From NCBI RefSeq assembly GCF_007018905.1, contig NZ_CP041402.1, forward strand, positions 2,406,001 to 2,470,000: a stretch of DNA of 64,000 bases. Reading direction: 5' to 3'. The DNA comes from Tardiphaga sp. vice304 (GTDB taxonomy: Bacteria; Pseudomonadota; Alphaproteobacteria; Rhizobiales; Xanthobacteraceae). Positions 18,148 through 26,685 of the stretch are shown here, piece by piece; the stretch's first letter is position 1; each line of letters begins with the position of its first letter. The notes beneath the pieces are model-generated. The model searched no databases and was not told where the DNA came from. It saw nothing but the letters and a program-made list of their open reading frames with translations. A program made the translations under genes and the position numbers.

Positions 18148-19362
18148 ATGTCCGGTTCAGGCACCGACCAGAGCAAAGCGATGATCGAGATCGCCGGCCC
18201 CGTGGTGGTGCTGGTCGAGCCGCAGCTCGGCGAGAACATCGGCATGGCGGCGCGCGCGATGGGCAATTTCGGCCTGACGCGGCTGCGCCTGGTCAAGCCG
18301 CGCGACGGCTGGCCGAACGTGCAGGCGCGCCGCGCCGCCTCCGGCGCCGACCACATCCTCGACAAGGTGGAGCTGTTCGACACCGTGGAGGAAGCGGTCG
18401 CCGACTGCACGCTGCTGTTCGCGACCACCGCGCGCGCCCACGACCAGGCCAAGCCCGTGGTCGCCCCGGAAGCCGCCGCGCGCGAGGCGATCGCCCATGT
18501 CGCGACCGGCGCCACCGCCGGCATAATGTTCGGCCGCGAGCGCTACGGCCTGCTCAACGAAGAGGTGGCGCTGGCCAACCGCATCATCACCTTCCCGGTC
18601 AATCCGGGCTTCGCCTCGCTCAACCTGGCGCAGGCCGTGCTGTTGTGCGGTTACGAATGCTTCAAGCACGCCACGGCAAGCGCGCTGCCCTATGCGATGC
18701 CGGAGCGCTCCGAGCCCGCCTCGCAGCACCAGATGCAGGCGTTCTTCGACAATCTGGTGCGCGAGCTCGACAAGGTCGAATTCCTGCGCCCGGTGGAGAA
18801 GCGCGAGACCATGCTGGTCAATCTGCGCAACATCTTTTCGCGGATGGACCCGACCAAGCAGGACATGCACACGCTGCACGGCGTGGTGATGGCGATCGCC
18901 GAGGGCCGCAAGGGCCCGGCCAAGGGCGGCGTGCTCGACGGCGAACAGGCCACGCGCTTGCGCGCGCTGCTGGCCGAACACGGCCAGGGCGCATCCCCGC
19001 ACGAGAGCGGCACCGTGCGCGGCCTCGCGCGCCTCCTGCGCCGTAACCCGACCGACGCCGAGCGCCTGCTGTGGGAAGCGCTGCGCACCGACCGCCGCTT
19101 TGCCGGCCAGTTCAAGCGCCAGACCCCGGTCGGCCGCCACATCCCGGATTTCGTCTCCTTCCCGCAACGCACCGCGATCGAGCTGGTCAATGCCGACGAG
19201 ACCGAAATGATCGTCACCGACCGCGCCGCGCGCACCGCGTGGCTGCAGGAGCGCGGCTACACCGTGGTGGCGATGTCTACGTCCGAGGTGACCGGCGATC
19301 TCGACGCCGTGCTGGCGCGGCTGGAGACGGCGCTGGCGGGGAGCATGCCGGGGGAGGCATGA
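18148..19362 (+). CDS. TrmJ-like tRNA 2'-O-methyltransferase fused to a DUF559 (Vsr-like) domain
   Basis: A 404-residue fusion. Residues about 15-260 are a SPOUT (SpoU/TrmH-type) methyltransferase. Motif 1 is VEPQLGENIGMAARAMGNFG, motif 2 is IMFGRERYGLLNEEV, and motif 3 is the knotted SAM site in FPVNPGFASLNLAQAVLL. This is the TrmJ group, which methylates the ribose of tRNA position 32. Residues about 285-400 form a DUF559 domain, seen as LLRRNPTDAERLLWEALRTD, QFKRQTPVGRHIPDFV and RTAWLQERGYTVVAM. DUF559 has the fold of very-short-patch repair nucleases. The usual E-L-D-G core is replaced by IELVNADE, so a catalytic acid seems lost. The reading frame is continuous, so this is a real fusion. 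The methyltransferase call is firm; what the DUF559 part does is unknown. Confidence 0.87.
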   Translation: MSGSGTDQSKAMIEIAGPVVVLVEPQLGENIGMAARAMGNFGLTRLRLVKPRDGWPNVQARRAASGADHILDKVELFDTVEEAVADCTLLFATTARAHDQAKPVVAPEAAAREAIAHVATGATAGIMFGRERYGLLNEEVALANRIITFPVNPGFASLNLAQAVLLCGYECFKHATASALPYAMPERSEPASQHQMQAFFDNLVRELDKVEFLRPVEKRETMLVNLRNIFSRMDPTKQDMHTLHGVVMAIAEGRKGPAKGGVLDGEQATRLRALLAEHGQGASPHESGTVRGLARLLRRNPTDAERLLWEALRTDRRFAGQFKRQTPVGRHIPDFVSFPQRTAIELVNADETEMIVTDRAARTAWLQERGYTVVAMSTSEVTGDLDAVLARLETALAGSMPGEA

Positions 19363-19371
19363 TCTCTCAGC

Positions 19372-19495
19372 CGTAGCCCGGATGAAGCCAACGGGTCGCG
19401 CGTAGCGCGCCCGATGATAAGCTCCGCGAAATCCGGGACCGGCGCTTCCACGCACCCGACATTCCCGGATTACGCTGCGCTCCATCCGGGCTACG
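19372..19495. repeat. REP-like repeat, CGTAGCCCGGAT family
   Basis: Arms CGTAGCCCGGATG and CATCCGGGCTACG, with inner pairs (GCGCGTAGCGCGC, GAAATCCGGGA / TTCCCGGATT). It lies directly after the TrmJ-like gene and before the PEP mutase-family gene. Confidence 0.8.
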
Positions 19496-19544
19496 ATGAC
19501 GTCGCCCGGCCGCGACCGGTACTGGGCCCAACAGGGAGGCGACG

Positions 19545-20366
19545 ATGGCGATCGGCACCGCCGAGAAACGCGCCGCGTTTCGCAAGCTGCATGAACAGGG
19601 CTGCTTCGTCCTCCCCAATCCCTGGGACGTGGGCTCCGCGCGCTATCTTGCCCGCGCCGGCTTCAAGGCGCTGGCCTCGACCTCGTCCGGCTATGCCTGG
19701 TCGACCGGCCGCGCCGACAACCATGTCACGTCAGACGACGTGATCGATCACCTCACCATGCTGAATGCGGCGACCGACCTGCCGCTCAACGCCGATTTCG
19801 AGGCCGGCTTCGCCGATGATCCCGACGGCGTTGCTGATAACGTCGCTCGCGCCGTCGGCACCGGCGTGGCCGGCCTCTCGATCGAGAATTCCACCGGCCG
19901 CAATGACCAGCCGCTCTATGACGACCGCCTCGCGGTCGAGCGCATCCGTGCCGCGCGCACGGCGATCGACGGCGTCGATCCCGCCGTGATGCTGGTGGCG
20001 CGCTGCGAAGGTTTTCTCACCGGCGAGCGCGACCTCGCCAGAACCATCGCGCGGCTCACCGCCTTCGCCGAAGCGGGCGCCGACTGCCTCTATGCGCCGG
20101 GCATCAGCACGCCCGCGGACATCGCCGCATTGGTGAAGTCCGTGCATCCCAAGCCGGTCAATTTGCTGATCGTGCAGCCGACCATGACGGTGCAGGCGCT
20201 GGCCGACCTCGGCGTCCGCCGCATCAGCGTCGGCGGCGCGCTCGCGCGCGTGGCCTGGGCGGGGTTCATGGGGGCGGCGACGGAGATCGCGGAGCAGGGC
20301 ACGTTCACGGCGTTCGCGGGGGCGGCGAAGGGCGCGGAGTTGAATGGGTTGTTTGCAAAGCCATAG
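19545..20366 (+). CDS. Isocitrate lyase / phosphoenolpyruvate mutase family protein
   Basis: A 273-residue TIM-barrel enzyme of the ICL/PEP-mutase superfamily, which makes or breaks C-C or C-P bonds next to a carboxylate. Seen are the opening FRKLHEQGCFVLPNPWDVGSA, the metal-binding acids in NADFEAGFADDP (about 78-89), LSIEN, VARCEGFL and LYAPGIS. It lacks the KKCGH catalytic motif of true isocitrate and methylisocitrate lyases, so it belongs to the broad family often labelled oxaloacetate decarboxylase/carboxyvinyl-phosphonate mutase-like. The substrate is not predictable. The last conserved core gene before the accessory island, it ends 3 bases before a partial REP element. Confidence 0.85.
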   Translation: MAIGTAEKRAAFRKLHEQGCFVLPNPWDVGSARYLARAGFKALASTSSGYAWSTGRADNHVTSDDVIDHLTMLNAATDLPLNADFEAGFADDPDGVADNVARAVGTGVAGLSIENSTGRNDQPLYDDRLAVERIRAARTAIDGVDPAVMLVARCEGFLTGERDLARTIARLTAFAEAGADCLYAPGISTPADIAALVKSVHPKPVNLLIVQPTMTVQALADLGVRRISVGGALARVAWAGFMGAATEIAEQGTFTAFAGAAKGAELNGLFAKP

Positions 20367-20368
20367 AA

Positions 20369-20407
20369 CTGTCGTTCCGGGGCGCGAGCACCCCTGCGCG
20401 AGTGAAC
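20369..20407 (+). repeat. Half REP element at left edge of the accessory island
   Basis: This 39-base segment (beginning CTGTCGTTCCGGGGCG) matches about 32 of 39 bases of the start of the full repeat at 29263-29409, but the other arm is missing. Sequence after it is more AT-rich and belongs to the restriction locus. Confidence 0.6.
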
Positions 20408-20558
20408 TTAGAACATTGAAAAAATGAACTTCTCAGGAAAAGCAAATGACGGCGCGGCAAAAATTGAGCTGGCCTTGCCGGCATCGCCCGCTTGCTGCAT
20501 GAACGGGTAAGCGGAATCGGCGTTTGAACGTTAGTTGAAAACAAGGGATGAGGCGGGC

Positions 20559-20893
20559 ATGGCGCGGCTGACTGAACAGGAACAGCAGGGCATCATCCGA
20601 TTTGTCGAGGCCGACAAGCCGCTGCCGGACAAGTATCGCTTCCTACTGTTCGAGGATAAACGCGAGATCGAACTGGTCTGGAACGGCAAGACCAACGAGG
20701 TTTGCAATGTCGTTTTGCCATTCCAGACCATCGAACAGGTCGACGAGCCGCGCGCCGAAAAGCCGGAAGACACTGCTTCACAGAAGGATCTATTTTCGAC
20801 TGACAGTAGGGGCCGGCAGCTCAAGGGCTGGTCAAACAAACTCATCTGGGGCGATAATAAGCTCATTCTATCATCTTTAAAAAATGGGCCATT
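20559..20893 (+). pseudogene. mod: Type III restriction-modification methyltransferase (Mod), N-terminal fragment
   Basis: The first 112 codons of a Mod-type DNA adenine methyltransferase gene, starting at the ATG at 20559 (MARLTEQEQQGIIRFVEADK). The pattern LPDKYRFLLFEDKREIELVWNGKT, then RQLKGWSNKLIWGDNKLILSSLKNG, is typical of the N-terminus of this family and normally leads straight into the SAM-binding and DPPY/F motifs. Here it stops at the left end of an IS3-family element. The remaining ORF (to 20939) reads into the IS. Catalytic motifs are absent from both this and the downstream fragment, so the methyltransferase is dead. Confidence 0.88.
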
Positions 20894-20911
20894 TGACCTG
20901 AGCCCCAAGCT

Positions 20912-21846
20912 TCATCCAGCGATGGGAAGAATCCTTTGATCATTTGAGCCTGTGTGGCTCGGTGATGCAACGGGACGGGGCGCGGAGCCCCAAATCAGCT
21001 CATGCGGTCCGTCCCGTTGCATGTCGGACGCGTGGAGCTTGGCATAGGTAGCCGGTGGAAGATTGCCGATCGCGCTGTGAGGGCGGACGGTGTTGTAGTC
21101 GTCCTGCCATTCAGCAAGGACTTCGCGGGCATGGTTGAGGGACGAGAACAACGTCTCGTTCAGGAGTTCGTCGCGCAGGCGCCCATTGAAGCTTTCTACG
21201 AATGCGTTCTGCTGCGGCTTGCCTGGTGCGATGTAGTGCCATTCGATCCTGGTCTGCTGTGACCATCGCAAGATGGCCATGCTGGTAAATTCGGTACCGT
21301 TATCGCTGACGATCGTTAGCGGGGGACCACGCCGGGCGATCACCGCATCGAGCTCTCGGCCGACCCTTGTGCCCGAGAGCGACGTATCGGCAACCAATGC
21401 GATGCACTCGCGGGTGAAGTCGTCCACCACGGCCAGCATGCGGAAGCGCCGGCTGTCGGTCAGCGTGTCGCTGACAAAGTCGAGCGACCAGCGATGGTTG
21501 GGACCTTGGGGCAACGTCATCGGAGCCCTTGTTCCCAGCGCTTTCTTGCGACCACCACGCCGTCGAACCTGAAGCCGCTCCTCGGCGTACAGACGCCGCA
21601 GCTTCTTGTGATTGATCGAAACGCCATCGATGCGCAACAGTAGGAGCAGGCGACGGTAGCCAAACCGCCGTCTGATATTGGCCAGTTCGCGCAACCTCGC
21701 GCGAATGACAACATCGTCGGGCCGCACGCTGCGATAGCGTACCGAGGTTCGATCCGCTCCGATGACCGCACACGCCCGCCGCTGGCTGACCTCAAAACTT
21801 GAACAAAGGTGAGCCACAGCTTGTCGCTTCGCGACGGGCGTCATCA
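20912..21846 (-). CDS. IS3-family transposase OrfB (DDE integrase domain)
   Basis: The catalytic half of the transposase. The open frame runs upstream to 22171 because it overlaps orfA, but the protein part that matters begins near the A7 run with KKMMTPVAKRQAVAHLCSSF. An HTH_21 segment (RRRFGYRRLLLLLRIDGV) precedes the rve integrase domain. The DDE triad is visible in HRWSLDFVSDTL, TIVSDNGTEFTS and FVESFNGRLRDELLNE. It is probably made as an OrfAB fusion by -1 frameshifting. The C-terminal residues run to the right inverted repeat. Whether it is active cannot be told, but no stop or frameshift interrupts it. Confidence 0.92.
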
Positions 21847-22107
21847 TTTTTTTGAATTGAGATCCTTCAACATGGCGTTGTCGAGCATCGCTTCGGCCAG
21901 CAGCTTTTTTAGCTTGGCATTCTCGTCGGTCAGAACCTTCAGGCGGCGGGCCTCCGACACATCGAGCCCACCATACTTCGCCTTCCATTTGTAGAACGTC
22001 GCGCTGCTGATCCCGTGCTTGCGACAAACGTCCCCGGTCTTTGAGCCTGCCTCGTGCTCCCGCAGGATCGCGATGATCCGCTCTTCCGTGAACCTCGACT
22101 GCTTCAT
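21844..22107 (-). CDS. IS3-family transposase OrfA (HTH)
   Basis: An 87-residue DNA-binding protein. It shows the HTH_Tnp_1 pattern KQSRFTEERIIAILREHEAG followed by CRKHGISSATFYKWKAKYGG and a C-terminal leucine-zipper-like helix (LTDENAKLKKLLAEAMLDNAML). It ends at the slippery sequence A AAA AAA (reverse complement of 21847-21853), where a -1 slip leads into orfB. OrfA recognises the IS ends and limits transposition when made alone. Confidence 0.93.
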   Translation of the reverse strand: MKQSRFTEERIIAILREHEAGSKTGDVCRKHGISSATFYKWKAKYGGLDVSEARRLKVLTDENAKLKKLLAEAMLDNAMLKDLNSKK

Positions 22108-22170
22108 CTCCGTCTTCCTTCAGGTGACGGATTCTACCCATTTTTGGCGGAAGTTCAGGGGCGCAGGTCA

Positions 22171-23019
22171 CTTGAGGAAAAGGAGGGCGCGTTCCTCGAT
22201 CTCATTCTGCGGGCCTATCGCGCCGAGCGGACCGATGGCTTCATCAGTTTTAGCGGCAAGCGCGCGGGACGTCTGGTTGCGGTTGGCCCGGTCAACATGC
22301 CGGTTTCGCGGCTGTTCGTGGAAGAGATCATTCTCGAATGCCGCAAGAAGCATATTACCAAAGTCGATATTCTCGGTTTCGAGTTTGAGATGGGTCTGTT
22401 CCCCAACGTTCTCGACGACGCGCGGGCGAAAGGTATTGACATCGCCCCAAAATATATTCCTGCCGATGTGTTCGACAAGCGCGCAGTTGAGAAGCACCAA
22501 GTTGTATTCCATGATGTCTCATTCATCGAGATCAAACCACACGTCAAAGGGGGCAGTGTCGCGGTCGAATTGACCGACTTTTCCGTATTCTATTCCCAAG
22601 ATTCGATTGCCAATGCCGAGGCGGGCCTGAAAGATAAGGGAACCAAGATCGTCGTCGAGAAGGGGCAGATCGTCAAAGTCAGCAAGGACGAAAACGGCAT
22701 CGTCAGCCGCGCGACGCTTACTCAAAACTGGACTGACTGGATTGACTATTGGTCAGTCGATTTCGATTTCGAGAACAAGCGCGAAATCATCCGCCTCCAA
22801 CACCCTGACACAGGTGAATGGGAGGAAACTTGGACGGGCGACTACATCTTTGAAAATGAATGGCAGTCGTTTCGTACGAAAAAGAACCGTAAGCTTGAAC
22901 TGACCAGCGTGGCCCACGAATGCCCGCCCGGGAGGCGAAAGATTGCCGTGAAGGTGGTGGATATCTTTGGCAACGATACCATGACGATCGCCGAAGTGAC
23001 GGTGGGAAAGAAAAAGTAA
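22171..23019 (+). pseudogene. mod: Type III Mod methyltransferase, C-terminal fragment
   Basis: The C-terminal 282 codons of the interrupted mod gene, running from the right IS end to TAA at 23017-23019. It contains the specificity/C-terminal part of Mod, with LEEKEGAFLDLILRAYRAER, ECRKKHITKVDILGFEFEMGL and ends VGKKK. The catalytic DPPY/F and SAM-binding motifs are not here and not in the N-terminal fragment. Removing the 1277-bp IS would leave the two fragments in different frames, so the missing core was deleted rather than only split. The stop overlaps the next start as TAATG, so this fragment may still be translated and coupled to res. Confidence 0.85.
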
Positions 23020-25700
23020 TGGCGTTGCACCCGGACTTTCCAAATTTACCGCACGCGATCCTCGATCCTGCGATACGTTGGTTTCCAGCCGACGAGGCGC
23101 TTCGCGCGACTAGCATGGACAAGCTGATGCCGCCCCTCGTGGCGGTTTTGCGCCAGAAAGTGAAGGAGTTTCGCGACGGCGGATATGTAGGCGCGTCCGA
23201 CACCAGCCGTAGCCTGTTGAACTGGTGGTTCAAAACTCCGCATCTGATCCCGCAGGCCGACGGCACGATGGCGGAGTTTCAGTATTTCTTTTCCCAGCGC
23301 GAGGCGCTGGAGACGATTATCTATCTGACCGATGTGGTCGGCGTGAAAGACAAATTCGACCTGATGCGGTTCGACAGCAGCGGCGCCGTTTCCGCCAGTA
23401 TGTTCGATGAGACATGGCGGCGGTTCGTCGTCAAAATGGCGACCGGTGCAGGCAAGACCAAGGTTCTGAGCCTCGCCCTCGCCTGGAGCTTTTATCACAA
23501 GCTCTATGAGCCGGGTTCGGCGCTTGCCCGCAATTTTCTGGTGATCGCGCCCAACATCATCGCTCTGGATCGCATCTACAAGGATTTTCAGGGTCTGCAC
23601 TTGTTCTTTAACGATCCTGTAATTCCTGACAATGGTTTTGACGGGCGTAACTGGCGGGATGATTTCCAACTGACGTTGCATGTGCAGGACGAGGTGCGGA
23701 TCGCGCAGCCGACCGGCAACATCTTCCTGACCAACATCCACCGCGTTTATGCCGGGGAGGACATCCCACCATCGCCTGATGACGACGACACGATGGACTA
23801 CTTCCTCGGCAAGCGGCCGACCGGAGCAACAACCGACTCCAAGGTTGATCTCGGAATGATCGTCCGGGATATCGACGAACTGATGGTGCTGAACGACGAG
23901 GCCCATCATATCCATGACTCGCGGCTGGCCTGGTTCAAGTCGATCGAGGATATTCATAACCGGCTTCTGCAGAAGGGCTCGGCTCTTTCATTGCAGATCG
24001 ACGTGACGGCGACGCCAAAGCACAACAACGGCGCAATCTTCGTTCAAACGATTGCCGACTACCCGCTAGTCGAAGCGATCTCGCAAAATGTCGTCAAGCA
24101 TCCGGTGCTCCCCGATGCCCCAAGCCGAGCGAAGCTATCGGAGCGGCAAAGTGCTAAGTACACTGAGAAATATGCAGATTATATCGACTTGGGCGTGATC
24201 GAATGGCGGAAGGCCGACGCCGAGCACCGGAAGCTTGGTAAGAAGGCCATCCTATTCGTCATGACGGATGACACTCGAAACTGTGATGACGTGGCTGCCT
24301 ATCTTGAAGGTGTTTATCCCGATCTGAAAGGCGCTGTGCTGGTCATCCACACAAAATCTAATGGTGATATTTCGGAAGCCGCCTCCGGCAAGGCTAACGA
24401 AGAACTCGAATTGCTCCGCAAGCAGGCCAACGAGATCGATGATCCGGCAAGTCCGTACAAGGCCATCGTATCGGTACTGATGCTGAAAGAAGGTTGGGAC
24501 GTCCGCAACGTGACGACCATCGTCGGTTTGCGCGCTTATTCTTCCAAGAGTAATATCTTGCCGGAGCAGACGCTCGGTCGTGGCCTTCGCAAAATGTATC
24601 CTGGTGGAATTGAGGAATATGTCAGCGTCGTTGGTACTGATGCCTTTATGGAGTTTGTTGAATCCATCCAGGCCGAGGGTGTCGAGCTGGAACGCAAGGC
24701 GATGGGCGATGGCACCAAGCCGAAGACGCCGCTGGTGATCGAGATCGATAACGAAAACGAAAAGAAGGACATCGACGCACTCGACATCGAAATCCCGGTG
24801 ATGACGCCGCGCATCTATCGCGAATACAAATCGCTCGGCGATCTCGATGTGACCTCATTCGGGCATCAGATCGCCGCCTATCTTAAATTCAGCGAGGAGG
24901 AACAGCGCGAAATCGTCTTCAAGGATATCACCACGGGCGCCGTGACCCATACAACCATCCTTGATACTGCTGGAGTTGCCGATTTTCGGAGCGTACTGGG
25001 ATATTTTGCCCAGACGATCATGAAAGATCTTCGCTTAGTCAGCGGCTATGACGTGCTTTACGGCAAGGTTAAAGCGTTTGTGCAATCGGAGTTGTTCGGC
25101 CGGGAGGTCGATCTTGAGAGCCCAAACACGTTGCGGAATTTGTCGGAGCTGGCTGCAACTAAAGCGCTGCTCGAGGGCTTCAAAAAGGCCATCAATGCGT
25201 TGACCGTGAAAGACAAGGGCGATGCAGAGATCCGAGACACGATCAAGCTCCGTCAAACGCGGCCGTTCGTGACGAAAGATCAGGGGTATGTCGTCCCAAA
25301 GAAGAGCGTCTTTAACCGGATTGTGGGAGATAGTCATCTGGAACTCGTCTTCGCTGGTTTTCTCGATGGCTGCGTCGATGTCGTGTCCTATGCGAAGAAC
25401 TATTTTGCCGTGAATTTCAAACTGGATTACGTCAACGCGGATGGCAATATCTCGAACTACTATCCCGATTTTCTAGTCAAGCTTGGGCCAAATCGCACGT
25501 TCATTGTCGAGACAAAGGGTCAGGAAGACCTCGATGTGCCGCTGAAAATGGCGCGGCTGCGGCAATGGTGCGAGGACATCAACAGGGTGCAGTCCGATGT
25601 CGCGTATGACTTTGTCTACGTTGATCAAGAAAGCTTCGAGAAATACAGTCCCAAATCCTTCAAGGGCCTGAGCGAGGGCTTTCGAGAATACAAGCTGTAA
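23019..25700 (+). CDS. res: Type III restriction enzyme Res subunit (DEAD/DEAH helicase plus nuclease)
   Basis: An 893-residue ATP-dependent translocase/endonuclease of a type III restriction system. The ATG at 23019 overlaps the mod stop (TAATG); the frame is open upstream but only inside mod. Helicase motifs are Walker A ATGAGKT (about 145), motif II LNDEAHHIHDS, motif III DVTATPK and motif VI-like EQTLGRGLRKM. The C-terminus has a PD-(D/E)xK nuclease core, NYYPDFLVKLGPNRTFIVETKGQED (written as YYPDF and VETKG), about residues 810-835. All motifs look intact. Since Res needs Mod for target recognition and self-protection, the disrupted Mod should leave Res inactive. GC content looks lower than in core genes, fitting horizontal transfer. 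Confidence 0.9.
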   Translation: MALHPDFPNLPHAILDPAIRWFPADEALRATSMDKLMPPLVAVLRQKVKEFRDGGYVGASDTSRSLLNWWFKTPHLIPQADGTMAEFQYFFSQREALETIIYLTDVVGVKDKFDLMRFDSSGAVSASMFDETWRRFVVKMATGAGKTKVLSLALAWSFYHKLYEPGSALARNFLVIAPNIIALDRIYKDFQGLHLFFNDPVIPDNGFDGRNWRDDFQLTLHVQDEVRIAQPTGNIFLTNIHRVYAGEDIPPSPDDDDTMDYFLGKRPTGATTDSKVDLGMIVRDIDELMVLNDEAHHIHDSRLAWFKSIEDIHNRLLQKGSALSLQIDVTATPKHNNGAIFVQTIADYPLVEAISQNVVKHPVLPDAPSRAKLSERQSAKYTEKYADYIDLGVIEWRKADAEHRKLGKKAILFVMTDDTRNCDDVAAYLEGVYPDLKGAVLVIHTKSNGDISEAASGKANEELELLRKQANEIDDPASPYKAIVSVLMLKEGWDVRNVTTIVGLRAYSSKSNILPEQTLGRGLRKMYPGGIEEYVSVVGTDAFMEFVESIQAEGVELERKAMGDGTKPKTPLVIEIDNENEKKDIDALDIEIPVMTPRIYREYKSLGDLDVTSFGHQIAAYLKFSEEEQREIVFKDITTGAVTHTTILDTAGVADFRSVLGYFAQTIMKDLRLVSGYDVLYGKVKAFVQSELFGREVDLESPNTLRNLSELAATKALLEGFKKAINALTVKDKGDAEIRDTIKLRQTRPFVTKDQGYVVPKKSVFNRIVGDSHLELVFAGFLDGCVDVVSYAKNYFAVNFKLDYVNADGNISNYYPDFLVKLGPNRTFIVETKGQEDLDVPLKMARLRQWCEDINRVQSDVAYDFVYVDQESFEKYSPKSFKGLSEGFREYKL

Positions 25701-25739
25701 GATGCACATTCTAGCAGCATTTCTATAAATGCAACATTA

Positions 25740-26674
25740 GAGGCTGACTGAAAAAGAAGCTGAGTGATTTCAGCCAGTTGTGATTCCTTCGGATTTGCGA
25801 AGATTCGAGGGAGAGCACGATGGTCTGGACTGAAATCACCCGCCGACACTATAGGCGGGCGAGCTTGCGATATGAAAGCGATACGACGGATGCCGAGTGG
25901 TTTGTGATGGAGCCGCTTCTGCCGCCTGCTTCGGCGCTCGGTCGCCCGCGTGCGACAGATATGCGAACGGTGATGGATGCGATCCTGTATATTGCGTCGA
26001 CCGGCTGCCAATGGCGGCAGTTGCCCAAGGATTTCCCGCCCTACTCGACGGTGCAGGGCTATTTCTACGCGTGGTCGCGCGGCGGACTGTTTGCGTCGCT
26101 GAACTACACGCTCGTGATGGCCTCGCGCGAGGCGGCTGGCCGAGAGGCGAGCCCAACGGCCGGAGTGATTGACAGCCAGTCGGTGAAAACCACGGAAAGC
26201 GGCGGCCCCCGGGGCTATGATGCAGGTAAGAAAATCAAGGGCCGCAAGCGCCACATCGTCACCGACACGCAAGGAAACTTGGTCGGGCTGGTCGTGCACG
26301 AAGCCAGCATTCAGGACCGTGATGGTGCCCCGTGCGTTCTTGCTTCGATACGTTATCGCTATCCGTGGCTGCGCCATATTTTTGCCGATGGTGGCTATGC
26401 CGGAGATAAGCTGCGTCAAGCTTTGAAGCGCATCGGCAATTGGACGATAGAAATCATAAAACGATCCGACAGGGAGCAGGGCTTCGAAATCCTACCGCGC
26501 CGATGGGTCGTCGAACGAACGTTCGGATGGCTCGGTCGCTGCCGCAGATTGGCAAAGGACTTCGAGACCACAATCGCCAGCGCCGTTGCCTGGGCGTTCG
26601 TCGCTCACATTCGCGTCCTTATAAGACGGCTTGCAAAAGCCTGAAATCAAACGAATTCATTATGAGTCAGACTC
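25740..26674 (+). mobile_element. IS5-family insertion sequence (IS1031-like group), copy 1, 935 bp
   Basis: Bounded by imperfect inverted repeats GAGGCTGACT (25740) and GAGTCTGACT (reverse strand from 26674), with a TTA target duplication at 25737-25739 and 26675-26677. It carries one transposase gene. An apparently identical copy in reverse orientation lies at 43661-44595, also 935 bp. It sits between res and the HNH gene. Confidence 0.95.
25820..26644 (+). CDS. IS5-family transposase
   Basis: A 274-residue DDE transposase, identical in protein sequence to the second copy at 43691-44515. The N-terminal DUF4096-type domain (TDAEWFVMEPLLPPASALGRPR) and WRQLPKDFPPYSTVQGYF are typical of the group. 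The catalytic acids lie in GVIDSQSVKTTE, IFADGGYAGDK and VVERTFGWLGRCRRLAKDFE. It is a complete, single-frame gene; identity between the copies shows recent transposition. The start at 25820 follows a GAGGGAG ribosome site. Confidence 0.95.
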   Translation: MVWTEITRRHYRRASLRYESDTTDAEWFVMEPLLPPASALGRPRATDMRTVMDAILYIASTGCQWRQLPKDFPPYSTVQGYFYAWSRGGLFASLNYTLVMASREAAGREASPTAGVIDSQSVKTTESGGPRGYDAGKKIKGRKRHIVTDTQGNLVGLVVHEASIQDRDGAPCVLASIRYRYPWLRHIFADGGYAGDKLRQALKRIGNWTIEIIKRSDREQGFEILPRRWVVERTFGWLGRCRRLAKDFETTIASAVAWAFVAHIRVLIRRLAKA

Positions 26675-26685
26675 TTAGAGATCAC

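Larger units (their letters stand above)
20894..22170 (-). mobile_element. IS3-family insertion sequence (IS407 group), 1277 bp
   Basis: Ends are imperfect inverted repeats starting TGACCTGAGCCCC (from 20894) and TGACCTGCGCCCC (from 22170, reverse strand). It encodes orfA and orfB on the reverse strand joined by an A7 slippery run. No target duplication is visible (CATT on the left, CTTG on the right), and the two flanking mod fragments are not in register, so the insertion was accompanied by a deletion. Confidence 0.9.

Noticed and set aside
20890..22174. Target-site duplication around the IS3-family element
   Set aside because: The flanking bases (CATT and CTTG) do not match at 3, 4 or 5 bases; the absence supports a deletion with the insertion.
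26440..26685. Longer N-terminus for the HNH protein starting inside IS5
   Set aside because: These codons are an out-of-frame reading of the transposase gene end; the native ATG at 26686 is outside the IS and has AGAG upstream.
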